DNA of 62,725 nucleotides from Oceanicola granulosus HTCC2516 (GTDB lineage: Bacteria > Pseudomonadota > Alphaproteobacteria > Rhodobacterales > Rhodobacteraceae). The notes under the pieces are model-generated. The model ran no database searches, was not told where the DNA came from, and was given only the letters and a program-made list of their open reading frames with translations. Position numbers and translations under genes: made by a program. Below are positions 26,166 to 34,017 of this stretch, one piece after another. The stretch spans positions 1,898,011-1,960,735 of the forward strand of contig NZ_CH724107.1 in assembly GCF_000153305.1 (NCBI RefSeq), in the 5' to 3' direction. Each line of letters opens with the position of its first letter. Positions within the stretch are counted from its first letter, which is position 1.

Positions 26166-26741
26166 ATGAGGTTGAAAACAGCGCTGCTTTATATCGCCCT
26201 CGCCGGGGTTGCAAACACGGGCTGGGCCGACACCGCCGCGCTCGAGGCGCTGCGCGAGGGCGACATGAAGAAGCTCGCCTTCCACGGCGAGCCCATCGCC
26301 GCGCCGGACGACGTCACCTTCGAGGCCAACGGCGGCGGCGACGGGCAGCTTGCGGACTACGAGGGCAAGGTGCTGCTGCTCAACTTCTGGGCCACCTGGT
26401 GCCTGCCCTGCCGCGAGGAGATGCCCGAGCTGGCGGCGCTGCAGGAGGAGTTCGGCGGCGAGGACTTCGAGGTCGTCACCGTCGCCACGGGCCGCAACCC
26501 GCCCGACGCGATGGCGCGCTTCTTCGACGAGATCGGCGTCGACAACCTCCCCCTCCACCGCGACCCGCGGCAGGGCTTCGCGCGTTCGATGGGCGTGCTG
26601 GGCCTGCCGGTGACGGTGCTGATCGACGCCGAGGGCCGCGAGATCGGCCGCCTGCAGGGCGGCGCCGACTGGGGCTCCGACAGCGCCCGCGCCATCGTCG
26701 AGGCGCTGCTGGAAGACAGGGAGACGGCGGCGGCAGAGTAA
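26166..26741 (+). CDS. TlpA family thiol:disulfide oxidoreductase
   Basis: A 191-residue thioredoxin-fold protein exported to the periplasm. Residues 1-21 form a signal peptide ([17 protein letters not shown]). The redox motif is WCLPC within [20 protein letters not shown], and the cis-proline is in [12 protein letters not shown]. Such proteins reduce apocytochrome c or act in copper or disulfide handling. AGGAG stands nine bases before the ATG. It is divergent from argH with an 18-base gap and ends at a strong hairpin terminator. Confidence 0.92.
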   Translation: MRLKTALLYIALAGVANTGWADTAALEALREGDMKKLAFHGEPIAAPDDVTFEANGGGDGQLADYEGKVLLLNFWATWCLPCREEMPELAALQEEFGGEDFEVVTVATGRNPPDAMARFFDEIGVDNLPLHRDPRQGFARSMGVLGLPVTVLIDAEGREIGRLQGGADWGSDSARAIVEALLEDRETAAAE

Positions 26742-26761
26742 CCACCCCTCGGACGCGAAGA

Positions 26762-26783
26762 GGCCCGCCGAAGACGGCGGGCC
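26762..26783. terminator. Bidirectional terminator between tlpA and atpF
   Basis: Perfect 9-bp stem GGCCCGCCG (26762-26770) and CGGCGGGCC (26775-26783) with a four-base loop. TTATCTACTTT follows on the plus strand and a weaker tail on the minus strand. It can end both the tlpA and the F0 operon transcripts. Confidence 0.8.
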
Positions 26784-26808
26784 TTATCTACTTTCGGTCC
26801 GCTGAGGC

Positions 26809-27366
26809 TCAGTGCAGCTTGGCCGCGGCCTCGGAGATGCCCTCGTCGATCAGCCGGTTGGCGTCGGCGGCGCTCATCTGCTTGGCGATGACCTCGCGCG
26901 CTGCGGCGACGGCCACGGTGACCGCCTGGTTGCGCACGTCGCGGACGGCGGCGTCCTGGGCGCTGGCGATCTGCTCCTCGGCGGCGGCGAGTCGGCGGGC
27001 GACGGAGGTCTGGATGTCCGTCTTGGCCTGCTCGGCGGCGCTGTTGGCCTCGGCGCGGGCGTTCTCGACGATGCGGTCGGCCTGCGCCTGCACGTCCTTC
27101 TGCTTGCGCTCGTACGAGGCGAGCAGGCTCTGGGCCTCCTCGCGCAGCGCCTTCGCCTCGTCGATTTCCTTGCGGATCGAGTCGGCGCGCTCGTCGAGCA
27201 TCTTCGTCAGCATTCCCGGCACCTTGAAGTAGACCAGGACGCCGAGGAACAGGAGGAAGGCCAGCAGCACGACGAAATCGGTGTTGGCGAGCGAGAAGAA
27301 CACGTCGCCGGCGGCGAGCGCGGGGCTGGCGGCGAGCGCGAAGGCGGCGGTCAGAAGGTATTTCAT
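26809..27366 (-). CDS. atpF: F0F1 ATP synthase subunit b
   Basis: Peripheral-stalk subunit b, 185 residues. It has an N-terminal hydrophobic leader that looks like a signal peptide (YLLTAAFALAASPALA), then the membrane helix (about 27-48) ending in VYFKVPG, and a long charged coiled coil that reaches F1. The leader-plus-helix plan is usual for Rhodobacteraceae b subunits. It is the last gene of the F0 operon and begins four bases after the b' stop codon. A GTG codon just before the ATG is an alternative start. Confidence 0.95.
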   Translation of the reverse strand: MKYLLTAAFALAASPALAAGDVFFSLANTDFVVLLAFLLFLGVLVYFKVPGMLTKMLDERADSIRKEIDEAKALREEAQSLLASYERKQKDVQAQADRIVENARAEANSAAEQAKTDIQTSVARRLAAAEEQIASAQDAAVRDVRNQAVTVAVAAAREVIAKQMSAADANRLIDEGISEAAAKLH

Positions 27367-27370
27367 CACG

Positions 27371-28066
27371 TTACCCTTTCACCCGCTGGTCGACGGCCGC
27401 GGCGATGGCCGCGTCATCGGCGGTGGCGCCGAAGGCGGCGACGATGGCCTTGGCGGTGTCGGTGGCGACGTCGCGGACGCTGTCCATGGCGCCGGCGCGG
27501 ATCTCGGCGATGGCCGCCTCGCTCTCGGCGGTCTTGGCGCCGATCTGCTCGTCGGCCCGGGCGAGCTCGGCGTCGAGGTCGGCCTGGATCGAGGCGCGGG
27601 TCTCGTCGGCGATGCGGTTGGCCTCGGCACGGGCGTCGGCGAGCGCCTTGTCGTAGGCGGCCTCGGCCTCCTGCGCGCGCAGCTTCAGCTCTTCGGCGCT
27701 GGCGAGGTCGTTGGTGACCGTGCCCTGGCGCTCGGCCAGCACGGCGCCGATGCGGGGCATCGCGATGCGGCTGACCACGAAGTAGATCGCGAACAGCGTG
27801 ACGAGCAGCCAGAAGATCTGGTTGGGGAAGGTGGAGAAGTCGAGCTGCGGCATCCCCGCCGCCTCGGCTCCGCCATGGGCGTCGATGGCGTCGTACCCGA
27901 CTTCGGCCGTCACCGGACCGTCGCCGTGGGCACCGGCCTCGACACCGAGATCGGCGGCGACCTCGCCGGTCGGCTCGATTTCCGCGTTGTTGCCCTCGAC
28001 CTGAACCGGGATCGGCTGCAGGACCTGGGGCTCGATGCCCGCGCGGGCAGTAGTCTCTAGCGCCAT
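27371..28066 (-). CDS. atpX: F0F1 ATP synthase subunit b' with long N-terminal extension
   Basis: Second stalk subunit, typical of photosynthetic and related alphaproteobacteria, 231 residues. The conserved part starts at [20 protein letters not shown] (residues 72-91) with the membrane helix and a coiled coil. In front lies a 71-residue, acidic, Ala- and Gly-rich region with no hydrophobic segment, longer than the short extensions I know in relatives. An AGGGGGA ribosome-binding site five bases before the ATG at 28066 supports its translation. The gene lies between atpE and atpF. Confidence 0.93.
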   Translation of the reverse strand: MALETTARAGIEPQVLQPIPVQVEGNNAEIEPTGEVAADLGVEAGAHGDGPVTAEVGYDAIDAHGGAEAAGMPQLDFSTFPNQIFWLLVTLFAIYFVVSRIAMPRIGAVLAERQGTVTNDLASAEELKLRAQEAEAAYDKALADARAEANRIADETRASIQADLDAELARADEQIGAKTAESEAAIAEIRAGAMDSVRDVATDTAKAIVAAFGATADDAAIAAAVDQRVKG

Positions 28067-28146
28067 GTCGTCCCCCTGGAACCTAAAGAGCCCGGGCGGA
28101 CGCGCATGGCGCCCGGCCCGGTCGTAAGGATCGTCTCAGAGGTCGC

Positions 28147-28383
28147 TCAGACGGCGAACATCAGCAGCAGCGCGACGAGGAACGAGAAGATCCCGAGCGC
28201 TTCCGCGAAGGCGATGCCGATGAAGAGCGTGGCGGTCTGGCTGGCCGCCGCGGAGGGGTTGCGCAGGGCGCCGGCGAGGAAGTTGCCGGCGACGTGGCCG
28301 ACGCCGATGGCGGCCGCGCCCGAACCGATGCCCGCGAGGCCGGCACCGATGAACTGACCCATGTTTGCGATATCGCCTTCCAT
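28147..28383 (-). CDS. atpE: F0F1 ATP synthase subunit c
   Basis: Proteolipid ring subunit of 78 residues with two membrane helices. The first carries the glycine-rich ring-packing motif ([17 protein letters not shown]), the loop has the conserved RNP (41-43), and the second carries the proton-binding acid E61 in [10 protein letters not shown]. No sodium-binding signature is evident, so proton coupling is expected. It stands between atpB and the b' gene. Confidence 0.98.
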   Translation of the reverse strand: MEGDIANMGQFIGAGLAGIGSGAAAIGVGHVAGNFLAGALRNPSAAASQTATLFIGIAFAEALGIFSFLVALLLMFAV

Positions 28384-28453
28384 GACATTGTCTCCTTACG
28401 ATGGAAGTTTGCGTAGGGTGCGCCGTCGCGGCGCACCGTTACTCGGGATGGTG

Positions 28454-29209
28454 TTAGTGAGAGGGGTGCAGCGCGTCCTTGAGGTAGACGCACGTCAGGA
28501 TCGTGAACACGTAGGCCTGGATGAAGGCCACCAGCACCTCGAGCCCGTAGATCGCGGCGATCGCGATGACGGAGAGCGGCGCGACGGTGGCGATCGCGGC
28601 GAAGCCGGCGAACACCTTGATCACCGCGTGGCCGGCCATGATGTTGCCGCCCAGACGAATGGAGTGGCTGACCGGGCGCACGAAGTACGAGATCAGCTCG
28701 ATGATCGCGAGCACCGGGCGCAGCGCCAGCGGCGCCGAGCTGACCCAGAACAGGCCGAGGAACTTGGTGCCGTTGAGCACGAAGCCGAGGATCGTCACCG
28801 TCAGGAACACCGACAGCGCGAGCACGGCGGTGACCGCGATGTGCGAGGTGGTGGCGAAGCTCGTCGGGATCAGGCCGAGGAAGTTGGCGAACACGATGAA
28901 CAGGAACAGGGTGAAGATGTAGGGGAAGTACTTGAGCCCTTCGCGGCCCGAGACGTCCTCGACCATCTTGTAGACGAAGCCGTAGGCGAGCTCGGCGACC
29001 GACTGCATCCGGCTCGGCACGATGGCACGGCCGCGGGTGCCGAGCGCGAACAGGCCGGCCACGCACAGGATCGTCAGCGCCATCCAGAAGGTGACGTTGG
29101 TGATCGTGTACCAGTGGATCTCGCCGTCGCCGAACAGCGGCTTCACGATGAACTGGTCCAGCGGGTGAAAGACCAGCCCGCCCTCTTCGGCTTCGGTTTC
29201 AACTGCCAC
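28454..29209 (-). CDS. atpB: F0F1 ATP synthase subunit a
   Basis: Integral subunit a, 251 residues, which provides the two proton half-channels against the c ring. The essential arginine lies in [13 protein letters not shown], and several membrane helices follow the usual order to the C-terminal [19 protein letters not shown]. It starts with GTG at 29209, 11 bases inside the end of atpI, so translation is probably coupled to it. Confidence 0.97.
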   Translation of the reverse strand: MAVETEAEEGGLVFHPLDQFIVKPLFGDGEIHWYTITNVTFWMALTILCVAGLFALGTRGRAIVPSRMQSVAELAYGFVYKMVEDVSGREGLKYFPYIFTLFLFIVFANFLGLIPTSFATTSHIAVTAVLALSVFLTVTILGFVLNGTKFLGLFWVSSAPLALRPVLAIIELISYFVRPVSHSIRLGGNIMAGHAVIKVFAGFAAIATVAPLSVIAIAAIYGLEVLVAFIQAYVFTILTCVYLKDALHPSH

Positions 29210-29540
29210 GTGTCGCGTCCCCGTCTTCGCCGGCCTCGTCGGCCTGCTGCTGTCGTTGCACCTCCTGGGCCGACCGCATCATCGTCTTGATGCCGGCCGC
29301 GAGGCCCAGGAATATGAACAGCACCATCAACCACGGCTTCGTCCCCAGCAGGGAATCAAGCCCGTATCCGATGCCGAAGCCGATCCCCAGACCGGCCACG
29401 AGCTCGATCACCATGCGCCAGGCGAGCTGTGCCTGGCTGTGGTGGTCGGCCTCGCGGGGTTTCGGCGCCCGCTCGTCCTTCGCCTTGCGGATGCGCTCCT
29501 CGAGCGCTTTCATCCGGTCGGCGTCGGTCTGGTCGGGCAA
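29199..29540 (-). CDS. atpI: AtpZ/AtpI family ATP synthase assembly protein
   Basis: A 113-residue accessory protein with two membrane helices (about 43-60 and 70-88) between charged ends. AtpI/AtpZ proteins help assemble the c ring or supply Mg or Ca to the complex; they are not part of the finished enzyme. It starts with TTG, supported by AGGGAG about six bases upstream; an internal ATG nine codons later is an alternative. It is the first gene of the F0 operon atpI-atpB-atpE-atpX-atpF. F1 genes are elsewhere, as usual in this class. Confidence 0.9.
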   Translation of the reverse strand: MPDQTDADRMKALEERIRKAKDERAPKPREADHHSQAQLAWRMVIELVAGLGIGFGIGYGLDSLLGTKPWLMVLFIFLGLAAGIKTMMRSAQEVQRQQQADEAGEDGDATRGS

Positions 29541-29567
29541 GCCGATCTCCCTCAGAAGTCGAGAGGG

Positions 29568-29596
29568 TGAGTAGTGGGCAGGGACGGTTTCGTCAA
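29568..29596 (-). promoter_or_regulatory. Predicted promoter of the F0 operon
   Basis: On the minus strand, TTGACG (29591-29596) and TACTCA (29568-29573) are separated by 17 bases. Transcription would start near 29561, about 20 bases before the atpI start codon. Confidence 0.5.
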
Positions 29597-29686
29597 GCAG
29601 CGGGGGCAGGCGGGAATGTTCCGAGGAAACAGCGGCTTATCCGGCGGCGACGCTTTCGGGACGCGATGCCGCACCGGCGATGATGT

Positions 29687-29702
29687 TCAACCGCGTGGTT
29701 GA
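29687..29702. promoter_or_regulatory. Palindromic operator for the ArsR-type regulator
   Basis: Perfect 16-bp palindrome TCAACC-GCGT-GGTTGA. It overlaps a possible -35 box (TTGACT, 29699-29704) and lies 33 bases before the start of the ArsR-family gene. Its size and position fit an autoregulatory site for a winged-helix dimer. Confidence 0.55.
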
Positions 29703-29735
29703 CTTTGCCGCCCGCGCACCGCTCAAGCTCGCCTC

Positions 29736-30068
29736 ATGTCCAGCCAACTCGACATCGTCTTCTCGGCCCTCGCCGATCCGACCCGCAGGGCGATCCTCGC
29801 GATGCTGCTCGAGGACGACATGGCCGTCACCGATGTGGCCGAGCCGTTCGCGATGTCGCTCGCGGCGGTCTCGAAGCATCTTCGGGTGCTCACCGCGGCC
29901 GGGCTGATCCAGCAGGAACGCCGCGGCCGGGTGACGTGGTGCAAGCTCCAGCCCGAGTCGCTGCGCGACGCGAGTGTCTGGATGCAGTCGTTCGGACAGT
30001 TCGAAGCCGGCGACTTCGACGCCTTCGAACGGTTCCTCGCCGCCGAACTGGGCGACGAGGCGACCTAG
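29736..30068 (+). CDS. ArsR/SmtB family transcriptional regulator
   Basis: A 110-residue winged-helix DNA-binding protein. The first 80 residues match the ArsR fold (FSALADPTRRAILAMLL, then the recognition helix MSLAAVSKHLRVLTAAGLI and the wing QERRGRVTW). The metal-binding cysteine and histidine motifs of ArsR or SmtB are missing, so it probably does not sense metals. Members like this are often paired with an SRPBCC protein, but none is adjacent. A palindrome upstream suggests that it represses itself. Its other targets are unknown. Confidence 0.88.
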   Translation: MSSQLDIVFSALADPTRRAILAMLLEDDMAVTDVAEPFAMSLAAVSKHLRVLTAAGLIQQERRGRVTWCKLQPESLRDASVWMQSFGQFEAGDFDAFERFLAAELGDEAT

Positions 30069-30072
30069 CCGG

Positions 30073-30141
30073 TCAGAGTACGAAGCCGATGATGACGAGC
30101 ACGACGACGACGAGGCCTACGATATAGATGATGCGGTTCAC
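30073..30141 (-). CDS. 22-residue single-helix membrane peptide
   Basis: A very short gene starting with GTG at 30141. A perfect AGGAGG ribosome-binding site lies nine bases upstream, among the best in the window. The peptide is VNRIIYIVGL followed by a run of Val, Leu and Ile ending in IIGFVL, that is, one membrane helix with a short basic start. Peptides of this kind appear to recur in related genomes as I remember them, but I could not check. It lies between the EamA exporter gene and the convergent ArsR gene and could be the last gene of the LysR-EamA transcript. Confidence 0.6.
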   Translation of the reverse strand: MNRIIYIVGLVVVVLVIIGFVL

Positions 30142-30178
30142 TGGAACTGTCCTCCTACAGGTGTGACAGGCCAACCGG

Positions 30179-31081
30179 TCAGACCCGCACCGGTTCCGCC
30201 CGCTCTTCGTCGCGCAGCAGCAACAGCAGCGCCACCGCCGACAGCACCACCCCCAGCGCCACCACCGGGCGCGGCACCGCCCCGCCGAGCGCGACCTCCC
30301 AGGCGATGACCGACGAGGGGGTGAGGTAGGTATAGGCCATGACCTTCGCCGACGGCAGCCGCAGCGTCGCCACCTGGAGCAGCACGAAGGTCGTCGCCGA
30401 GGCGAACACCGCCAGGTAGACCAGCGTGATCCAGACCAGCGGCGACAGCGCCGCCCAGTCGATCAGCACCAGCTCGCTCCAGCCCCACACCGTGAGCACG
30501 CCGCAGCCCGCCAGCATCATGCCGAAGGTGAAGACGATGGCCGGCTCGCCCCGGTTCAGCTTGCGCACCATCGGCGTGTAGGCGGCGTGCGCGGCGACGC
30601 CGACGAAGTAGATCGCCTCGCCCCGCCCCACGTCGAGCGCCAGCAGCGCCGACAGCTCGCCCCGGAAGATCACCCACAGCGCGCCGAGCGCGCCCAGCCC
30701 CAGCGCGACGGCCATCCGGGGCGTCAGCCGCTGGCGCAGCAGCAGCCAGCCGAAGCCGGCGGCGAGCAGCGGCGTCAGGGTGAAGACCGCCGCCGCGCTC
30801 ACCGCGCTCGCCGTCTTGAGCCCCTCGAACATCAGCACGAAGTAGATCGCCAGCAGCCCGCCGAGCACGAGGTAGCGCCACGGCGCCGCCAGCGCGCTGC
30901 GCCTGATGCCGGTGGTGGCGAAGGCGAGCGCGCCGATGATCGCCGTCGCGATCAGGAAGCGCACCGCGTTGAGCGCGGCCGGGTCGATCTCGTTGGCGAT
31001 GCGGGTGCCGAGCGCGAACGAGCCGCCCACCAGCAGCGCGAAGGTCAGCATGGCGAGGTGCCCGACGGCGCCGGGGCTCAT
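30179..31081 (-). CDS. EamA-type DMT superfamily transporter
   Basis: A 300-residue inner-membrane protein with about ten hydrophobic helices arranged as two EamA repeats. Each repeat has the family-like pattern near its end (FEGLKTASAVSAAAVFTLTPLLAA in the first, in pieces, and VMAYTYLTPSSVIAWEVALGG in the second). DMT proteins of this type export amino acids or other metabolites; the substrate is not readable. Its ATG overlaps the stop codon of the LysR gene by four bases, so the regulator and exporter are translated together. Confidence 0.88.
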   Translation of the reverse strand: MSPGAVGHLAMLTFALLVGGSFALGTRIANEIDPAALNAVRFLIATAIIGALAFATTGIRRSALAAPWRYLVLGGLLAIYFVLMFEGLKTASAVSAAAVFTLTPLLAAGFGWLLLRQRLTPRMAVALGLGALGALWVIFRGELSALLALDVGRGEAIYFVGVAAHAAYTPMVRKLNRGEPAIVFTFGMMLAGCGVLTVWGWSELVLIDWAALSPLVWITLVYLAVFASATTFVLLQVATLRLPSAKVMAYTYLTPSSVIAWEVALGGAVPRPVVALGVVLSAVALLLLLRDEERAEPVRV

Positions 31082-31956
31082 GCGAAGGTCCAGCCCTTGG
31101 CCCGCTCCTTGAGGAACTTCAGGAACGCCTGCACCTTCGGCGTCCGGTGCAGGTCGACATGGGTGACGATCCAGAGCCGCGACTGCCACTCCTCCATCGC
31201 CGGCAGCACCTCGACCATGCGCTCGCGATCGATGTCCCACTCGCACAGGAAGCCGATCCCCGCCCCTGCCGCGATGGCGTCGACGACCGACTGGTTCTCC
31301 ATCGTGCGGAACACCACCCGCTCGCGCGGCACCTGGGCGAGCAGCCAGCGCATGAAGGGCACCCGGCTGTCGAGCGGGTCGAGGCCGACGAAATCGTGCT
31401 GCTTGAGGTCCTCGACGCTCTCGGGCTTGCCGCGCCGGGCGATGTAGTCGCGCGAGGCGACCATGCGGATCGCCTGCGACAGGAACGGCTGCACCACGTT
31501 GTCGGGCTGCTCGGGCGCGGCCCCGGCGCGCAGCGCGACATGGGCCTCGCCGTATTCCAGCCGGAACAGCCGGCTCCCGGTGAGGTAGCGCACCTGCAGC
31601 CCCTCGTTCTCGCGCTGGAAGTCGACGAGCACCGGCGCGAGCAGCGCCGACAGCGTCGCCAGCGAGGTCACCACCAGCTCGCCCGACACCCCTTCGCCCC
31701 GGCCCCGGATGCGGCCAGCGAGCTGGGTAAACTGGTCGTCGGTGGTCTGGGCGACGGTGAGCAGGTCCTGCCCGGCCTCGGTGGCGGTGTAGCCGCGCGC
31801 GTGGCGCTGGAACAGCTTCACCCCGAGCCGGCTCTCGAGCGAATCGATGTGACGGATCACCGTGGCATGGTGCACGCCGAGCACCTCCGCCGCGCCGCTG
31901 ACCGTCCCCTTGCGCGCCACCTGGTAAGCCGTGCGCACCTCGTCCCAGTTATCCAT
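31078..31956 (-). CDS. LysR family transcriptional regulator
   Basis: A 292-residue LysR-type regulator. The N-terminal helix-turn-helix covers about residues 5-64 (VARKGTVSGAAEVLGVHHAT as the recognition part), a linker helix follows, and the rest is the effector-binding domain with two alpha/beta lobes. It lies upstream of, and overlaps by four bases, the EamA exporter. This is unusual for LysR regulators, which are mostly divergent from their target. The ligand is unknown. Confidence 0.92.
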   Translation of the reverse strand: MDNWDEVRTAYQVARKGTVSGAAEVLGVHHATVIRHIDSLESRLGVKLFQRHARGYTATEAGQDLLTVAQTTDDQFTQLAGRIRGRGEGVSGELVVTSLATLSALLAPVLVDFQRENEGLQVRYLTGSRLFRLEYGEAHVALRAGAAPEQPDNVVQPFLSQAIRMVASRDYIARRGKPESVEDLKQHDFVGLDPLDSRVPFMRWLLAQVPRERVVFRTMENQSVVDAIAAGAGIGFLCEWDIDRERMVEVLPAMEEWQSRLWIVTHVDLHRTPKVQAFLKFLKERAKGWTFA

Positions 31957-32135
31957 CGCGGCCTCGCTTCTTCGTGCGTCACATCACACAACAAGCAACA
32001 TCAAGTGACGGCTGTTCACATTTGCAAGGAGGTGCCCGATGGCGCGCCCCGCGTCAACGCCGGCGATACCCGATAACAGCGCCGCGACGGTCGCCTGCTA
32101 TCGCATATCCCGTGCCCGGCACCCATGTTGGCGTT

Positions 32136-32198
32136 GTTCCGGACACCCGAGATCGTCCCTCGTCTCTCCTGTCTCCCCAGACCGTGGGTGTCCGGAAC
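32136..32198. repeat. Inverted repeat in the LysR-ffh gap
   Basis: Perfect 13-bp arms, GTTCCGGACACCC (32136-32148) and GGGTGTCCGGAAC (32186-32198), enclose 37 bases. It lies in the 434-base gap 31957-32390 between the divergent lysR and ffh genes, just upstream of the likely ffh promoter. The gap also holds that promoter and a leader hairpin. It has no convincing gene. Confidence 0.6.
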
Positions 32199-32209
32199 CA
32201 CCCCCACAA

Positions 32210-32238
32210 TTGACAGGACCGCCCCGAGCCGCTAACGG
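32210..32238 (+). promoter_or_regulatory. Predicted ffh promoter
   Basis: TTGACA (32210-32215) and TAACGG (32233-32238) with a 17-base spacer. Transcription would begin near 32245 and give a leader of about 145 bases before ffh. Confidence 0.55.
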
Positions 32239-32248
32239 GAACGCCACT

Positions 32249-32271
32249 CCGGAAGTGACGCAAGCTTCCGG
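32249..32271 (+). promoter_or_regulatory. Hairpin at the 5' end of the ffh leader
   Basis: Perfect 7-bp stem CCGGAAG (32249-32255) and CTTCCGG (32265-32271) with a nine-base loop, a few bases after the predicted start of transcription. It may stabilise the messenger or regulate it; there is no T-run after it. Confidence 0.4.
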
Positions 32272-32390
32272 TCCCGGCGCCCGTCGGGATCGCCCCCCGT
32301 CAGCGAGCGTTCGCCCACGGGGGCGTTTGCCGTTTGACCTGACGGCCCCCACATCGGGGCCAGCCGCAACAGCCAAAGGGGCCCGCGCCC

Positions 32391-33887
32391 ATGTTCGAGA
32401 ACCTGTCCGACCGCCTCTCCGGCGTCTTCGACCGCCTCACCAAGCAGGGCGCGCTCTCGGCGGAGGACGTCAAGACGGCGCTGCGCGAGGTCCGTGTCGC
32501 GCTGCTCGAGGCGGACGTGTCGCTGCCGGTCGCGCGCGAGTTCATCAAGGCGGTTGAGAAACAGGCGACGGGCGCGGCGGTCACGAAGTCGGTCACGCCC
32601 GGCCAGCAGGTCATCAAGATCGTCCACGACGAGCTGATCGGCGTGCTGCAGGGCGAGGGCGACCCGGGCAAGCTCAAGATCGACAACCCGCCGGCGCCGA
32701 TCCTGATGGTCGGCCTGCAGGGCTCGGGCAAGACCACCACCACCGCCAAGCTCGCCAAGCGGCTCAAGGACCGCGAGGGCAAGCGGGTGCTGATGGCCTC
32801 GCTCGACGTCAACCGCCCCGCGGCGATGGAGCAGCTGGCGATCCTCGGCCAGCAGATCGGCGTCGACACCCTGCCCATCGTCAAGGGCGAGGACCCGGTG
32901 GCGATCGCCAGGCGGGCCAAGACCCAGGCGAGCCTCGGCGGCTACGACGTCTACATGCTCGACACCGCCGGCCGGCTGCACATCGACCACGAGCTGATCG
33001 CCCAGGCCGCCGCGGTGCGCGACGTCGCCAACCCGCGCGAGACGCTGCTGGTGGTCGACGGCCTCACCGGCCAGGACGCGGTCAACGTCGCCGAGGAGTT
33101 CGACGACAAGATCGGCGTTTCCGGCGTGGTGCTCACCCGGATGGACGGCGACGGCCGCGGCGGCGCGGCGCTGTCGATGCGCGCGGTGACCGGCAAGCCG
33201 ATCCGCTTCGTCGGCCTCGGCGAGCGGATGGACGCGATCGAGGAGTTCCACGCCGAGCGCATCGCCGGCCGGATCCTCGGCATGGGCGACATCGTCAGCC
33301 TGGTGGAGAAGGCGCAGCAGACCCTCGAGGCCGAGCAGGCCGAGCGGATGATGAAGCGCTTCCAGAAGGGTCAGTTCAACATGAACGACCTGAAGATGCA
33401 GCTCGAGCAGATGCAGAAGATGGGCGGCATGGAGGGCATGATGCAGATGATGCCCGGCATGGGGAAGATGCAGAAGCAGATGGCCGAGGCGGGGATGGAC
33501 GACTCGATCCTGCGCCGCCAGATCGCGCTGATCAACTCGATGACGAAGAAGGAGCGCGCCAACCCCGCCCTGCTCCAGGCCAGCCGCAAGAAGCGCGTCG
33601 CCGCCGGTGCCGGGCTCGAGGTCAGCGAGCTCAACAAGCTGATCAAGCAGCACCGGCAGATGTCGGATATGATGAAGAAGATCGGCAAGATGGGCAAAGG
33701 CGGCGCGCTCAAGCAGATGATGCGCGGGATGATGGGCAAGGGCGGCCCCTCGGCCGAGGACATGGCCGCCGCCCAGGCCGAGGTCGGCCGCATGGCGCAG
33801 ATGCCGCCGGGCATGGGCAACCTGCCCGGGCTCGGCGGCGGCGGCGGCCTGCCCCCCGGCCTCTCGGGCTTCGGCAAGAAGAAGTGA
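32391..33887 (+). CDS. ffh: Signal recognition particle protein
   Basis: SRP54 homologue, 498 residues, which binds signal sequences and the SRP RNA and delivers ribosomes to FtsY at the membrane. It has the N domain (1-90), the G domain with P-loop GLQGSGKTT (108-116), DTAGRLHID and TRMDGDGRGGAAL, and a C-terminal M domain very rich in Met (from about 325) with a Gly- and Leu-rich end. It leads a long run of translation genes on the plus strand. The SRP RNA gene was not found in this window. Confidence 0.98.
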   Translation: MFENLSDRLSGVFDRLTKQGALSAEDVKTALREVRVALLEADVSLPVAREFIKAVEKQATGAAVTKSVTPGQQVIKIVHDELIGVLQGEGDPGKLKIDNPPAPILMVGLQGSGKTTTTAKLAKRLKDREGKRVLMASLDVNRPAAMEQLAILGQQIGVDTLPIVKGEDPVAIARRAKTQASLGGYDVYMLDTAGRLHIDHELIAQAAAVRDVANPRETLLVVDGLTGQDAVNVAEEFDDKIGVSGVVLTRMDGDGRGGAALSMRAVTGKPIRFVGLGERMDAIEEFHAERIAGRILGMGDIVSLVEKAQQTLEAEQAERMMKRFQKGQFNMNDLKMQLEQMQKMGGMEGMMQMMPGMGKMQKQMAEAGMDDSILRRQIALINSMTKKERANPALLQASRKKRVAAGAGLEVSELNKLIKQHRQMSDMMKKIGKMGKGGALKQMMRGMMGKGGPSAEDMAAAQAEVGRMAQMPPGMGNLPGLGGGGGLPPGLSGFGKKK

Positions 33888-33916
33888 GCGCGCGCCCGCA
33901 CCATACGTTCGGCCGT

Positions 33917-33971
33917 GCATATTTCTGGCCAGATGAAGCGACACCCGCTCTTCATCTGGCCGGAAATATGC
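33917..33971. repeat. Long near-perfect palindrome after ffh
   Basis: Two 22-base arms (33917-33938 and 33950-33971) are inverted copies with one mismatch and enclose an 11-base loop. The arm begins GCATATTTC and contains GGCCAGATGAAG. The element lies between the ffh stop codon and the first GNAT gene, starting 29 bases after ffh ends. It can form a very stable hairpin. It is unlike a standard terminator because no T-run follows, and it looks like a REP-type intergenic element. Confidence 0.7.
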
Positions 33972-34017
33972 CCGCCGGAGGCGGTCCCGACGGGGCCGTC
34001 CGCGCCGTGGTGCGGGC

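Noticed and set aside
32039-32557. Plus-strand frame with an AAGGAGGT site before its ATG in the ffh leader region
   Set aside because: The protein would be Pro-, Arg- and Ser-rich without family resemblance, would run into ffh in another frame, and spans inverted repeats and a promoter. The good ribosome-binding match appears accidental, though it is the best reason to look again.
33917-33971. Insertion-sequence ends
   Set aside because: The palindrome is not accompanied by a transposase frame or a target-site duplication, so a mobile element call is not supported.
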